A stretch of DNA of 64,000 nucleotides, taken from Penium margaritaceum (taxonomy: Eukaryota > Streptophyta > Zygnematophyceae > Desmidiales > Peniaceae). Both the position numbers and the translations under genes were made by a program. Numbering within the stretch: the stretch's first letter is position 1; every line of letters begins with the position of its first letter. Shown here in pieces: positions 12,131 to 22,576 of this stretch. The stretch lies in the NCBI GenBank assembly GCA_023375785.1, contig SZWC01001510.1, forward strand, positions 122,180 to 186,179. Direction: 5' to 3'. Under the pieces are notes generated by a model. The model had not been told where the DNA came from, made no database searches, and saw nothing but the letters and a program-made list of their open reading frames with translations.

Positions 12131-13070
12131 ATGGAAGCATCAGGCATGGTAACAGCAGGCCAGCCCTTGGAGAGGCTGGAAGGACGTGCCAACTTCACGT
12201 TTTGGAAGATCCGTACCCGCCTCTTTTTGGAGGAGAGGGGCTTGTGGGATGTGGTGAGTGGCGACGAGCGCGCTTTACCTCCACAGGCAAAAGGCATTAC
12301 CGCAGCACAGGTGGTGGCGGGGAAGACGCCGCAGAAAGGTGTAGCAGATGCAAGTTCATCTACAACTGCAGCGGTGACATATGAGGAGTGGGAGAAGGAC
12401 AGGCAAGCCTACATGCTGCTTGTCAACACCATCTCCAACCCGCATCTTCAGTACGTGAATGACAAGGCTATTGCAAAAGAGGGGTGGGACACGTTGTACA
12501 AGAAGTATGAGAGCAAGGATCTTGCATTCCTCATGCTTTTAGAGAAGAAGATGATGGCATTGAAAACCAGGATGGCGAAGGGATGGAGGCGTACTTGGAC
12601 AGGGCAAAGGAGCTGGCAAAGCAGCTGAAAGCGGCCTGCAACCTTGTGGAAGACACGCGCTTTGTCCTCCTCTTGCTGAGGGGACTCCCAACAAGCTATG
12701 ACACGGTGCGAGATACGTTGGAGTGGCAGCCGACTCTTGACCTCGACTTCATCTGCACGCACCTGGTGCAAGTGGAACTACATTGCAATGCAGCAACGTG
12801 TAATGGCGGCAGCAGCAGCAGTGAAGCAGCTTTCATGGCCATGGGCTCACGCAACCAGCAGCAGCAGTAGTCCGGGCAGTTGAGAGGCAAGAAGAAAGAC
12901 AAGTGCCACTATTGCCAAAAAGAGGAGCACTACAAGAAAGAGTGCTTCAAGTTCAAGAGGGACTAGAAGGAGCAGTAGCAGTAGTAGCAAAAGCAACAGT
13001 CTCCACAGCAACAGTAGCAGCAGTAACAACGTCAGCAGCAGCAGCAACAAAAGCAGCACAACCAGACTGG
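12131..13070 (+). pseudogene. Element D gag (frameshifted, amber-rich)
   Basis: The ATG is at 12131 (MEASGMVTAGQPLERLEG). It is open to about 12565, where a small indel shifts the frame; the second part reads from about 12560 to a TAG at 12868. The zinc knuckle KCHYCQKEEHYKKEC is near 12900-12945. The following Gln tract (12960-13060) has at least five TAG codons interspersed with CAG, whereas copy I has mostly CAG at those places. Confidence 0.87.
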
Positions 13071-16000
13071 CGTATGCTATTTTGGCAACATGAACGTTGC
13101 CAAGGAGGTGCGCCACCGCCTCTTCATGGCGAAGTTTGACATGTTGCAGAAGGAAAAGGCGGATCTCACGTTGTACGAGGACTCAGGATGTACCAAGAGT
13201 TTGATGCACCACAAGGAGTGGTTCATGTAGCTGCTCTCCATCCCCTCCCGTCCGATTGCTTTGGGTGATGACCGGGTGGTGTATGCTGAGGGGATTGGGA
13301 TTGTGGAGATGTGTAACCCGCATTGCATTGAAATGGGAATGTTCCATGGCGTGCTGTATGTGCCTGATACTGAGTTCAACCTTCTCTCAGTGTCCTCTCT
13401 CACCAACACAGGACTGCGCGTCATCTTTGATGAAGATTATGGCTACATCCTCGACAAGGAAACAGGAGAGGAGTTGGCCAGGTCGGTGAAAGAAGGTGAT
13501 ATGTACCGCCTGCTGGGGGCGACCAAGATCCTGCGTGAGCAGAGCCTTGCAGCAGTGGTGCAGGCCACAGATGGCAAAATCTGGCATGCACACTACAGCC
13601 ACATTGGCATGCGCGCCTTACAACAAATTCAAACAAAGCAGATGGTGCGTGACTTGCCCACCATGTCTAACTTCGAGCAGCAGTTGTGCATCGGCTGTTT
13701 GGAGGGGAAGCAGTATCGGGAGGCATTCTCTGGAGCAGGAGAGCGCGCGAAGGAGGTGCTGGAGCTGATCCACACAGACTTGTGTGGCCCGATACAGACC
13801 CAGAGGTTTGGAGGCTCTGGGTATTTTCTCACTTTCATTGATACTTTCAGCCGTTATACTGTTGTGTACTTCCTTTCCTCCAAGGACCAGTGCTTTGCCA
13901 GGTTCAAGGAGTTCAAGGCCATGGTGGAGAACCAGACTCGCAAGAAAATCAAGGCACTGCGCAGCGACCGCGGTGGAGAGTACCTGAGCAAGGAGTTCCA
14001 GGACTACCTCATAGTAGCAGGCATCAAGGCGCAACACACCGCGCCGTACTTGCCATAGCAGAACGGCCTAGCAGAACGCGCCAATCGCACCATCGTTGAG
14101 TCGGCGCGCTCCATGCTGCACGCGGCTCGGCTCACCTACAACTTTTGGGCGGAAGCAGTAAGCACTGCGGTGTACATCAAGAACCGCAGTCCAACCAACG
14201 CTCTCGAGCAGATGACGCCGTACAAGGCGTGGTTTGGCAAGAAGCCGAGCGTGGGTCATCTTTGCGCGTTTGGCAGCTTGACGCACATGCACGAGCTAAA
14301 GGAGAAGCGGCAAAAGTAGGATGCGAAGAGCGCGCAAATGCTGATGATTCACTACGACGTGGCAAGCAAGGTGTATCGCCTCTACAAGAGGGATACAGGC
14401 CACGTTATCATCTCCAGTGATGTCGTCTTTAGCGAGAGAAACGTCATCGCCACCAACATTGTCTGTGAAGAGGCAGCACAAGCAGCACCTAACGAGGCAG
14501 TAGGAGCAGATATCCTTCCTGACCCAGCCTCTACTGATCCTTCCTCCACGGTGACAGTGGGAGAAAGAGTCTACTCTCCTATGTCTGATAGAGTAGCCTC
14601 ATTGGCAGAAGCAGAGGAAGAAGATGCACCACCATCAGCAGAAGCAGTTGTGCTTACGGCACCGCGCCAACCGCCTGCTAACGCTCCAGCACCAGGTCGA
14701 AGGTACCCTCTCAGGGTGCACTACAAGCGTGGTGAGCGCGGGCATTTGTGGATGCTCCAAAAACCAGACCACATGAAGGTCGCAGTTGCAGCAGACTCTG
14801 ATGAGCCAACGTCATACAAGAAGGTTATGGCTGCACCAGATGCAACAGATTAGGCGCAAGGTGTATAGCAGGAGATACAGTCTCAGCTCGACAACGGTAC
14901 GTGGGAGCTGATTGAGCGTCCACCTGGACGAAAGGTGATCAAGTGCAAGTGGGTATTCAAGAAGAAGCGGGGAGCAGATTGCAACCTGGAAAATTACAAG
15001 GCAAGGCTGGTCGCCAAGGGCTACTCGCAGCAGGAAGACATCGACTACACGGAAACCATTGCTCTTGTTGCAAAGTTTGCCTCTATGTGTACGCTCCTTT
15101 CCTATGCGGCAAGAGATAACTTTGAGGTCCACCACATGGACGTCAAGACGGCGTTCTTAAACGGTGACCTGGAGGAGCAGATTTACATGGAGCAGGTAGA
15201 GGGGTTTGTCATGGATGGCCAGGAGCACCTGGTTTGCAAGCTGCAGAAGTCGTTGTATGGCCTCAAGCAAGCATTGCGTGCTTGGAACCAGAAGTTCGAT
15301 GCGGTATTGTAGTGCAAGGGGTTTGAGCGTAGTGAGTGTGACTACAACATCTATCAGTGGCAGCATAGTCATGAGGAGCTCATCATCATCGTCTATGTGG
15401 ATGACATGCTCCTCCTTTCCAACAGCATGTCTGACCTGCAGGAGTTCAAGGAAGCCATGCAGGAGCTCTTTCAGATATCTGATCTCGGGGAGGCATCATA
15501 CTTCCTCTATATCCAGATCATACATGACCGTAAATCACACTCTTTCTCGCTGCAGCAAAGCCGCTACATCAAGGATGTTTTGTAGTGGTTTGGCATGGCA
15601 GAGGCAAAACCCATCAACCCTAAACCCTACAACCGCTGTAGAAGCGGTTGTACCTCGTGAGCTTCAATGGAGAAGCAAATGCAGCTCAGCGGCAGAAGTA
15701 CCAGAGTGCCGTCCGTAGCCTCATTTACCTGACGGTGGCAACCAGGCCGGACCTTGCACAGGCTGTAAGCACTGTGAGCCAGCACATGGAAAACCCCAGA
15801 CCAGAGCACCAGAACGCAGTGAAGTGGATCTTTCACTACCTTGCTAGAACCATCAACATCGGCATCACCTACAACGGCAACGACAACACCATCATCGGCT
15901 ACATAGACGCACATTGGGCTTCAAACCCTGAGGACCCTAAGTCCATCTCTGGACATGTGTTCCTCATGAATGGTGGGGCCATAAGCAATTGCAGCAAGCG

Positions 16001-16358
16001 GCACGTAGTCGTGGCCACCTCAAGCACGGAAGCTGAGGACATCTCTCTCAGCGTTGGAGTCAAGGAAGCAGTTTGGGTTCAACGTCTTATGGCCGGGATG
16101 AGTGGGAGTGCAGCAGTTCCAGTTCCTATGCGCGTCGACAACCAGAGCGCAATCCCACTTGCCAAGAATCCTGAGCACCATGCACGTACCAAGCACATTG
16201 ACATCGCATATCAGTTCATCAGGCACATGGTGCAGAAGGGTGCTATCAAGCTGGAGTTTACTCCAACCAGCAACCAGGTCGCTCATTTCTGCACAAAGCC
16301 AGAAACTCGTGAGAAGCAGCATTTCTACATGAAGGCATGTGGACTTCGCCCACTCTAA
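13071..16358 (+). pseudogene. Element D pol: PR, INT, RT, RNase H (degenerate)
   Basis: The protease motif EDSGCTKSL is near 13180. An open block 13261-14058 covers GAG-pre-integrase and the integrase core (LIHTDLCGPI, RSDRGGEYLSKEF). The integrase Glu block (NGLAERANR) follows a TAG at 14056. RT spans about 14870-15600 with HHMDVKTAFLNGDLEEQIYM and YVDDMLLLSNS; RNase H spans 15648-16358, ends LRPL and is intact to a natural TAA. Stops at 14056, 14318, 14852, 14867, 15310 and 15583 are all TAG. A filler sequence replaces about 23 bases of RT at 15616-15651. Confidence 0.88.
15616..15651. other. Telomere-like and hairpin filler in the RT of element D
   Basis: Copies C and I have about 23 bases between CCCATC and GTACC. 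D instead has AACCCTAAACCCTAC, about two units of the plant telomere repeat CCCTAAA, overlapping a perfect 9-bp inverted repeat ACAACCGCT-GTAGA-AGCGGTTGT (15629-15651). It looks like filler DNA copied in during break repair. Confidence 0.7.
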
Positions 16359-16361
16359 CTG

Positions 16362-16377
16362 CGGCAAAATGGGAGAC
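16362..16377 (+). promoter_or_regulatory. Polypurine tract of element D
   Basis: The purine-rich run CAAAATGGGAGA immediately precedes the 3' LTR, the expected plus-strand primer. Equivalent tracts precede the 3' LTRs of C (17538-17553) and I (about 35042-35057). Confidence 0.75.
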
Positions 16378-17106
16378 TGTTGGAAAAGGAGTCATTTGGC
16401 TTAGTTACAAGTCAACATGAGCAAGTTCCAGGAAAGTACCAGATGCCTTCTCTAATTATCCATCTCACTTCAACATTGCAAAGATCAGGTGGCAAAATGT
16501 CTACGGTCCAAGTTTGAGGCCGATTGAACGGTCGGATTGGGAGATATGAATTTTCAAAGTTTTGGAGTCATCGACCACCAATATCCGGGTGACCATGGGC
16601 GATGGCTCCGTGCCTTAGCCTGAGGAAAGGAAAAGGCAAGAGATCCAAGGTCAAGACCTGATGGGAGAAATATCCAAAAAGGTCTTAGGTTCTTGGGTTG
16701 CCTTGTCTTGACTAGGAAAAAGGTACCTCTCCTTTCTTTTTAGTTGAGGTGAGATCCTTGTGTGCTAGCCATGGACACATGGCGATTCTCCATGGGATTG
16801 TGAGTTATGTGACCGCTAGGAGTGTGCCATGAGAGCATTTTCTAGCTCTCTAGGTCGTTTGTGAGTGGTCAGCCTGATTGCGAGGCTCATTTCCTCCGTT
16901 GTGTGAGATTATGGACTCTACTGCGTGAGCCTTAGCCTCCATGGCTAAGTAGTGTGGCTTGTGAGAGGGCTGACTTGCCCAAGCTCTAGCTCTATATGTA
17001 CTCCATCATTTTGAGTGATTCAACAACCATTCTTCAGCACAAGTGATGCCCTTCCAGTCCCTCATGCTCGCTGCTCCAAGGCTCCCTCTCTCCTCCAGAT
17101 CTAACA
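16378..17106 (+). repeat. 3' LTR of element D
   Basis: 729 bp, beginning TGTTGG and ending CTAACA. It differs from the 5' LTR by many substitutions and small indels, so the insertion is not recent. Confidence 0.9.
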
Positions 17107-17534
17107 AGGATCGCAAGTCCATCTCTGGACATGTGTTCCTCATGAATGGTCGGGCCATCAGCTGGTGCAGCAAGCGGCAGGTCGTCGTGGCCACCTCAAC
17201 CACGGAAGCTGAGTACGTCTATCTCAGCTTTGGAGCCAAAGAAGCAGATTGGCTTCAGCGTCTCATGGGAGAGATGAGTGGGATTGCAGTAGTTCCTGTT
17301 CTTGTGTGCGTTGACAACCTCAGCAAAATCGCACTCGCCAAGAATCCTGAGCACCATGCACGCACCAAGCACATTGACATCGCATATCACTTCATCAGGC
17401 ACATGGTGCAAGAGGTGGCTATAAAGCTGGAGTTTATTCCAACCAGCAAGCAGGTCGCTGATTTCTGCACCAAGCGAGTGACCCGTGAGAAGGAGCACTT
17501 TTGCATGAAGGCATGTAGACTCAGTCCACTCTGA
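17107..17534 (+). pseudogene. Element C pol, remainder of RNase H
   Basis: This continues the reading cut at 10709. It encodes the C-terminal RNase H half with SKRQVVVATSTTEAEY, the VDN block, KHIDIAYHFIRHM and the family end LSPL followed by TGA at 17532. The stretch has no internal stop. Confidence 0.88.
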
Positions 17535-17553
17535 CTGCGACAAAGTGGGAGAT

Positions 17554-18291
17554 TATTTGAAAAGGAGTCCTTCGGCTTAGTTACAGGTTAACAAGAGCAA
17601 GTTCCAGGAAAGAACCACATGCTTGCTCCGATCATCAATCCAACTTCACCATTGAATAGATCAGATGGCAAAATGTCTACGGTCCAAGTTTGAGGCCGAT
17701 CCAAGGGTCGGATTGGGAGATATGAGTTTTCGAAGTTTCCCGGGTCATCGACCGCTGATATCCGGGTGATCATGGGCAATGGCTCCATGCCTTAGCCTCA
17801 GAAAAGAAAAAGGCGAGAGGTCTTGGGTCAAGACCTGATGGGAGAAATATCCAAAAAGGTCCAAGATTCTTGGGTTGCCTTGTCAGAATGTGCTGACTAG
17901 GAAAAAGGTACCTCTCCTTACTTTTTAGGTGAGGTGAGATCCTTGTGTGCTAGCCATGGACACATGGCGATTCTCCATAGGATTGTGGGTTATGTGAAAA
18001 CAAGGAATGTGCCATGAGAGCATTTTCTAGCCCTCTACATTGTGTGTGAGTGGTTTGCCTGATTACTTGGTTGACTTCCTCTCTTGTGTGAGTTTATGCA
18101 CTCTAGTGTGTGAGCCCTAGCCTCCATGGCTAAGTGGTGTGGCTTGCGAGAGGGCTGACTTGCCCAAGCTCTAGCTTTATATGTACTCCATCATTTTGAG
18201 TGATTCAACAACCATTCTTCAGCACAAGTGATGCCCTTCTAGTCCCACATGCTCGCTGCTGCAAGGCTCCTTCTCTCCTCCAGTTCCAACA
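17554..18291 (+). repeat. 3' LTR of element C
   Basis: 738 bp, with eroded start TATTTG and intact end CCAACA, preceded by the polypurine tract ACAAAGTGGGAGAT. The downstream flank is Cop-III RT on the same strand. Confidence 0.88.
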
Positions 18292-19304
18292 GATACTGGT
18301 TGCACTGCACGTGGATGACCTCATCATGTGCTTGTCATCGGTCGAGCTGTTGAACAAGCTGAAGACAGATCTCAGCAACAGGTTCAAGTTGAAGGACATG
18401 GGTTCACCCGAGTCCGACCTCGGGATAGCCGTCCACTACAATCGAGCAGCATGCACCATCGAGCTGAACCAAACCAAGTACATCATGGAGGTCCTCCAGC
18501 GCTACAACATGGAGGATTGCAAGCCCATCAGCACACCCGTGACAACAGACACCAAGCTCTCCTTCTCCATGAGCCCCAGCTTAAATGCAGAACGGCGTGA
18601 GATGGAGAATATTACCTACCAGTCTGCTCTTCACAGCCTCATGTATGCCATGGTAGGAGCACGTCCTGACATTTTTTATACTGTGGGACGACTGAGCATG
18701 TTTGTAGGCAATCCAGGACCACAGAATGGCAAGAAGTCAAGCGCATCATGAGTTATCTACAGAAGACCCAAGACATGGGACTCGTTTTAAGAGGGCAAGA
18801 AGAATTTTTACGCGCTATGACCGGTATGCTTATCTAACCTCGACTGGGGAGGAAGAATGGATGATAGAAAGTCCACCTGGGGCTTTGTGCGCCTTTTGAA
18901 CGGCGGTGTAGTCTCTCGGGCAAGCAGAAAGCAAGACAGTGTCTCCCTCTCTACCACTGAGGCAGAGTACATCGCTCTGTCACAAACATGTAAGGAGATA
19001 CTATGGCTACGCAATTTGCTTGTCGAGATGAAAGTGCCACAAACAAAGGCAAAAGAGGTCCGCATCGACAATAAGGGTGCCATGAAAACTGCATGAGATG
19101 ATGTCATCTCCCTGCGGACCAAGTACATCGACATCAGATACCACTACTCACGCAACCTGGTTGCAAAGGAGATCGTGGACTTGGAATACGTGGAGACCAA
19201 GAAGATGCTCGCAGATTGAATGACAAAGGTGCTAGACAGTAAATTCCACTCTGTAGGTCCTCAAGGCATCGGTATGCTCAACGTACCGGACAAAGATTGA
19301 GGCC
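18292..19304 (+). pseudogene. Element F: Cop-III copia RT C-terminal half and RNase H
   Basis: It encodes the last part of RT from LVALHVDDLIMC (the catalytic YVDD now reads HVDD) through NQTKYIMEVLQRYNMEDCKP to MYAMVGARPD, then after a disrupted stretch (18745-18855) an RNase H with SRKQDSVSLSTTEAEYIALS. TGA codons replace sense codons near 19094 and 19217. Its own 3' LTR follows at 19363. The first two thirds of the element are absent: the left flank is element C, which seems to have landed in this RT. Confidence 0.85.
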
Positions 19305-19362
19305 AAGACTGCTGGAGAGAGGAGAGATCTCACAGCTAATGGACAAAGTGCAAGGGAGAGTT

Positions 19363-20145
19363 TGTTGACCTGATCCATATCAGGTCATGCTCCTTGTCCA
19401 TGGCTGAAATTTTGGACAGGCATAGGACGGACTAGGCATGCACTGCTCCCTTGGAGTAAGTCTTCTAAGTCAGGTCCAGATAGACAAGGCATGGATTGCT
19501 TTTTTGGAGCACGTCCTCTTGGTCTTAACTAGATAGAAAGACAGCAAACCCTACCTATGACAAGTCCTTGTGGCTTAGAAGTTCCAGAGTTGGTCTTTGG
19601 AGCGAGAGGTCATTGGGTCAAATCCCAGGCGAGTGACTAGTTCTCTTTGTGACAAAAAGGAGGACAGGAAGGTTCCAAGAGACATCTTAGAAAACTTGAA
19701 GTTCTTTCAAGGTGGTTGGCGCCACTTCGCGGTCACACGGAGTGCCATTGGCAGGGGGGATGATGCAATCCAGATTACCCCCAAAGTGGCTAATCCAAGG
19801 AGCCACCGTGTGCCTAGGCTAGAGGCTGGCTTTAGGACTATAAAGAACCTGTCTGTTGCCTGTCATTGAGTACAGCTCTTACCTTTTAGATCTATAACAA
19901 AGTTTTCCACTAGAATCAAACACTAAAAGAGACATTTGTTGGTCTAAGCCCTAGGAATTTACTCCTCGCGCGAAAGTGACGAGGTGCTAAGGACACATTG
20001 CAAGGACGTGATTCATATGAACTACTCAGTGCAGAACCTTGGCTCTGAGGGTGACATCATCTCTTGGTTGCAATACCAAGAGTGGTCGGCGAAAACCATT
20101 GTGTCGGATCCCGTTTTCTAGATGGTTGCCTTAGGCAGGTTGACA
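19363..20145 (+). repeat. 3' LTR of element F (Cop-III)
   Basis: 783 bp from TGTTGACC to AGGTTGACA, preceded by the polypurine tract CAAGGGAGAGTT (about 19351-19362). It matches solo LTR N (48876-49646, opposite strand) along its length. The right border lies against minus-strand Cop-II-like RT (G) and the pentamer GATAG (20146-20150) is the likely target-site copy. It contains a tRNA-like module. Confidence 0.88.
19571..19625 (+). promoter_or_regulatory. tRNA-like A-box/B-box module in the F LTR
   Basis: TGGCTTAGAAG (19571-19581) fits the Pol III A-box consensus TRGYNNANNNG, and GGGTCAAATCC (19615-19625) fits the B box GGTTCRANTCC with one mismatch. The two boxes are 33 nt apart, as in a tRNA, and run in the sense direction of the element. 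A convincing cloverleaf was not folded by hand, so this is called a promoter-like module and not a tRNA gene. Confidence 0.6.
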
Positions 20146-21748
20146 GATAGCTTAATGTGTGTTGTTATGGGTTTATTCATTGGCTTGTAATCCTCCATAT
20201 TATAGCGCTTGAGGACCTCCATGATGTACTTGGTCTAGTTCAACTCGATGGTGCCTACTGCTTGATTGCGGTGAACGTCTATCCCGAGGTAGAACTTTAG
20301 AGGACCCATGTCCATTATCATGAACCTATTGCTGAGATCTGTCTTCAACTTGTTCAACAGCTTGATTGACGACAAGGAGGTGATCAGGTCATCCACGTAC
20401 AGGACAACCAGCATCAAGTCCTCCTCATCCTCCTGCATGTAGAGACTAGGATGATTCTGGTAGTGTGTGAACGTGAGCGTGGCCATGAAGTTGTCCATCT
20501 CCTTGTACCACATCCTTCGTACGTGTTTCAGCCCGTAGAGTATTTTCACTTGTTTGTAAACCGTGGCTCCTCGAGTCTTCACTCAAGCAGGCACTTCCGT
20601 AAGCATTTTCTTGTCAAGATTCCTCTAGAGGAAAGCTGTCTTGACGTGCATCTGGTAGACGTCTAGATCTACTCCAACATTGATGCCCAACATGGATCTG
20701 ATGGAGGCCAAGGTGACGACATGCATGAAGGTCTCTTTGTACTCTGAGCCTATACGGTAAAAAAACCCTTTGCCATAACTCTTCCCTTATACTTGTACAT
20801 AGTGTTTTCCTGCTTGAACATTTTCTATAGTACCTACTCTGACCCCAACACATGGGCGTTTGGAGGCTTGTCCACCAGAACCCATATTCCTTTTTGTCCA
20901 ATGGATGCGAGGTCGGTATCCTCTACCTCCTTCCACTTGCCCCCATCTGGCATGTTCATAGTCTCTGCTACGGTCACATGCTCATCCTGAGCCAAGCATG
21001 ACCAGCTAAGTTTAGTCCGTTCTGCACTCTTCGTATCATACTTAGGGGAAGGTTTTCCCGCGTGTACTATACTGGGGAGTGTTGCTGGTAGTACTTCAAG
21101 GCTTAGTTACTTTTATTGCTTCCGCGCTGCTTGTGATCCGTTGTTTGAGGAAGAGCCATCGGCCTCAGAGTTTGACTCAAAGGCTTCGAACGACTCTGAC
21201 TCAATATTTGAGTCCGTCGTTGTATCCAGTTACACAACCACTTTTCCTATAGTACCATCATTCTACATCGCTGGCACCATCTATCACTTTTCATGTACAT
21301 GATCACCTGATTCAAGCAACACAACCCACTCTCCTGTTTTGGGAGCATGGACAGGATCTAGCTACACTTCCTTGTTGAGCGTCTTTTTATCAAACTCGAC
21401 CAGTCGCCTCCTAGTGAGCTTTCTAACCGCTTAGTCTGACAACCTGTTTGCATTATTGGTAGTATCATATCCAATCATTACAGACTTGCGAGCGCGGGCA
21501 TCTACCTTGCCACTGCGTCCGCTTGCTTGGACCATTGCCCTGGCAGCACAACCAAAGACCCTCAAGTGTAAGGCATCCGGCTTCTTCCCTAACCAAATTA
21601 CTTGTGGCATCCTCAACTGATTTTCTTGCTCTTTCTTGTTGTGCCTTTCAAGCACAGCTATTCATGTGAGATTTACAAGATAACAAGCAGTTCTTACACC
21701 TTCAGTTAAGTCCCTCCAAGCAAGAGTGCTCTCACAAGAATTTTTGAC
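20146..21748 (-). pseudogene. Element G integrase C-terminus and RT (degenerate)
   Basis: The integrase tail (KPDALHLRVFGCAARAMV, DARARKSVMIGY) reads at 21430-21655. It is followed by a broken linker and an RT with VDLDVYQMHVKTAFL-like sequence near 20625-20670, LYGLKHVRRMWYKEMDNFM at 20500-20545 and an intact VVLYVDDLITSLSS near 20390. It ends at HIKLS where the F LTR starts. A frameshift near 20585-20610 and several stops make it a pseudogene. Confidence 0.82.
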
Positions 21749-22570
21749 TGCGAGTCATGCGGCCCGAGAGATGTCCCGGGATGGTTTGGACCGGCTTCAA
21801 ATCGATGGAGATCCAAAGAACACGCTTCTATGTGCAAAAGTATAAAAAAATGGGGCTAGTCGGACTTTGGCTTTTTAACGGGGTAGAGCTTCTCGAGTAG
21901 CTCAATGTCATTCTGTTTCTGCCGTTGTGATTAGCCTAGCTGCTTCGCAACCTACCGATTGATGCATTTCTTGTTCTTTTAGTGGCTATTAGTGTATGCA
22001 AGAGCATTGGCGTCCGTCCACATTTTTCTGCCATAGTCGGAAGATTATTGAGGTGCGTTGGAACCTATTCAAATACTTATGTTTGTCGCACGATGTGGTC
22101 ATGGTGTGTTTGCTACGAGATGATGCCACGGATTATGGATCGAAGGACACCGCCAGTCAACATCATGCACTTTATTCGGTGAAATGTGTAAAAACCCAAG
22201 ATCGATGGAAGCAATGGAATTTCTCCAACGGATGAAGAAAGTGTTATGTTGTATAGGAAGTTATTTGTTTCCTTTTTGTGCAAATCCCTCCGGAGCTCCC
22301 TTGTTTGCCAGCGAACGGAACCTTCTCTTTTGCAAGGGTCCAAGAAAAAACACTTGTATGCTTTACGGAGAACTTTAAGTAAACTGTAAAATGTGACTTT
22401 TGACTTGTTTTTGCTCCACCGTCTTGACCGAGGCCTACTCGCTCTTGCGTCAGACAAGATTGAAAGGCGGTCTCGCCAACAAAACCATCAAACAAGACCA
22501 AGTCTTGCGTCGACAAGACATATACTCGTTGATGGAGGGGCTAAGATTCAATCCGGAAGCAAAGTGAGTG
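21749..22570. other. Unidentified 822-bp insertion in the integrase of G
   Basis: Integrase reads FDVK on the right side and resumes as (K)NSCESTLAWRDL on the left, so this segment is an insertion. It is flanked by TTTGAC at 21743-21748 and again at 22571-22576, a likely target-site duplication. Its ends (TGCGAGTCATG... and ...AAAGTGAGTG) show no inverted repeat that I can see, and it lacks TG...CA LTR termini, a poly-A tail and any recognisable domain. The longest minus-strand ORF inside (22457-22113, 114 codons) is basic and not recognised. Confidence 0.65.
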
Positions 22571-22576
22571 TTTGAC

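Larger units (their letters stand above)
10710..17106 (+). mobile_element. Element D: near-complete Cop-I copia, nested in C
   Basis: D has two LTRs, PBS, leader, gag, pol and polypurine tract, about 6.4 kb in all. It sits in C's RNase H: C reads ...ASNLE before D and continues with DRKSISGH after it, as in copy I. The flanking pentamers AGGTA (10705-10709) and AGGAT (17107-17111) look like a degraded 5-bp target-site duplication. D is therefore younger than C. It is crippled by many TAG codons and a frameshift in gag. Confidence 0.92.
5563..18291 (+). mobile_element. Element C: Cop-I copia retrotransposon, split by element D
   Basis: C consists of 5563-10709 plus 17107-18291, with element D nested in its RNase H region. 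It has a 5' LTR lacking its first roughly 28 bp, PBS, leader, gag, pol and a complete 3' LTR. Its flanks do not match: the left is minus-strand Cop-II gag (B) and the right is plus-strand Cop-III RT (F). The left end is therefore a deletion or rearrangement breakpoint, or a misassembly, rather than an insertion border. Confidence 0.88.

Noticed and set aside
12960-13060. Reassignment of TAG to Gln, as in some ulvophyte algae
   Set aside because: TAG also replaces Trp, Tyr and Glu codons and occurs with frameshifts, TAA and TGA in the same copies; decay explains it better.
12847-13116. Leu-rich minus-strand ORF resembling a membrane protein
   Set aside because: It is the antisense reading of the CAG/Gln tract of the D gag.
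15616-15651. An interstitial telomere array
   Set aside because: Only about two units; reported as filler only.
19597-19869. A small gene inside the F LTR (90 codons)
   Set aside because: It lies wholly in the LTR, overlaps the tRNA-like module, and is not kept in solo LTR N.
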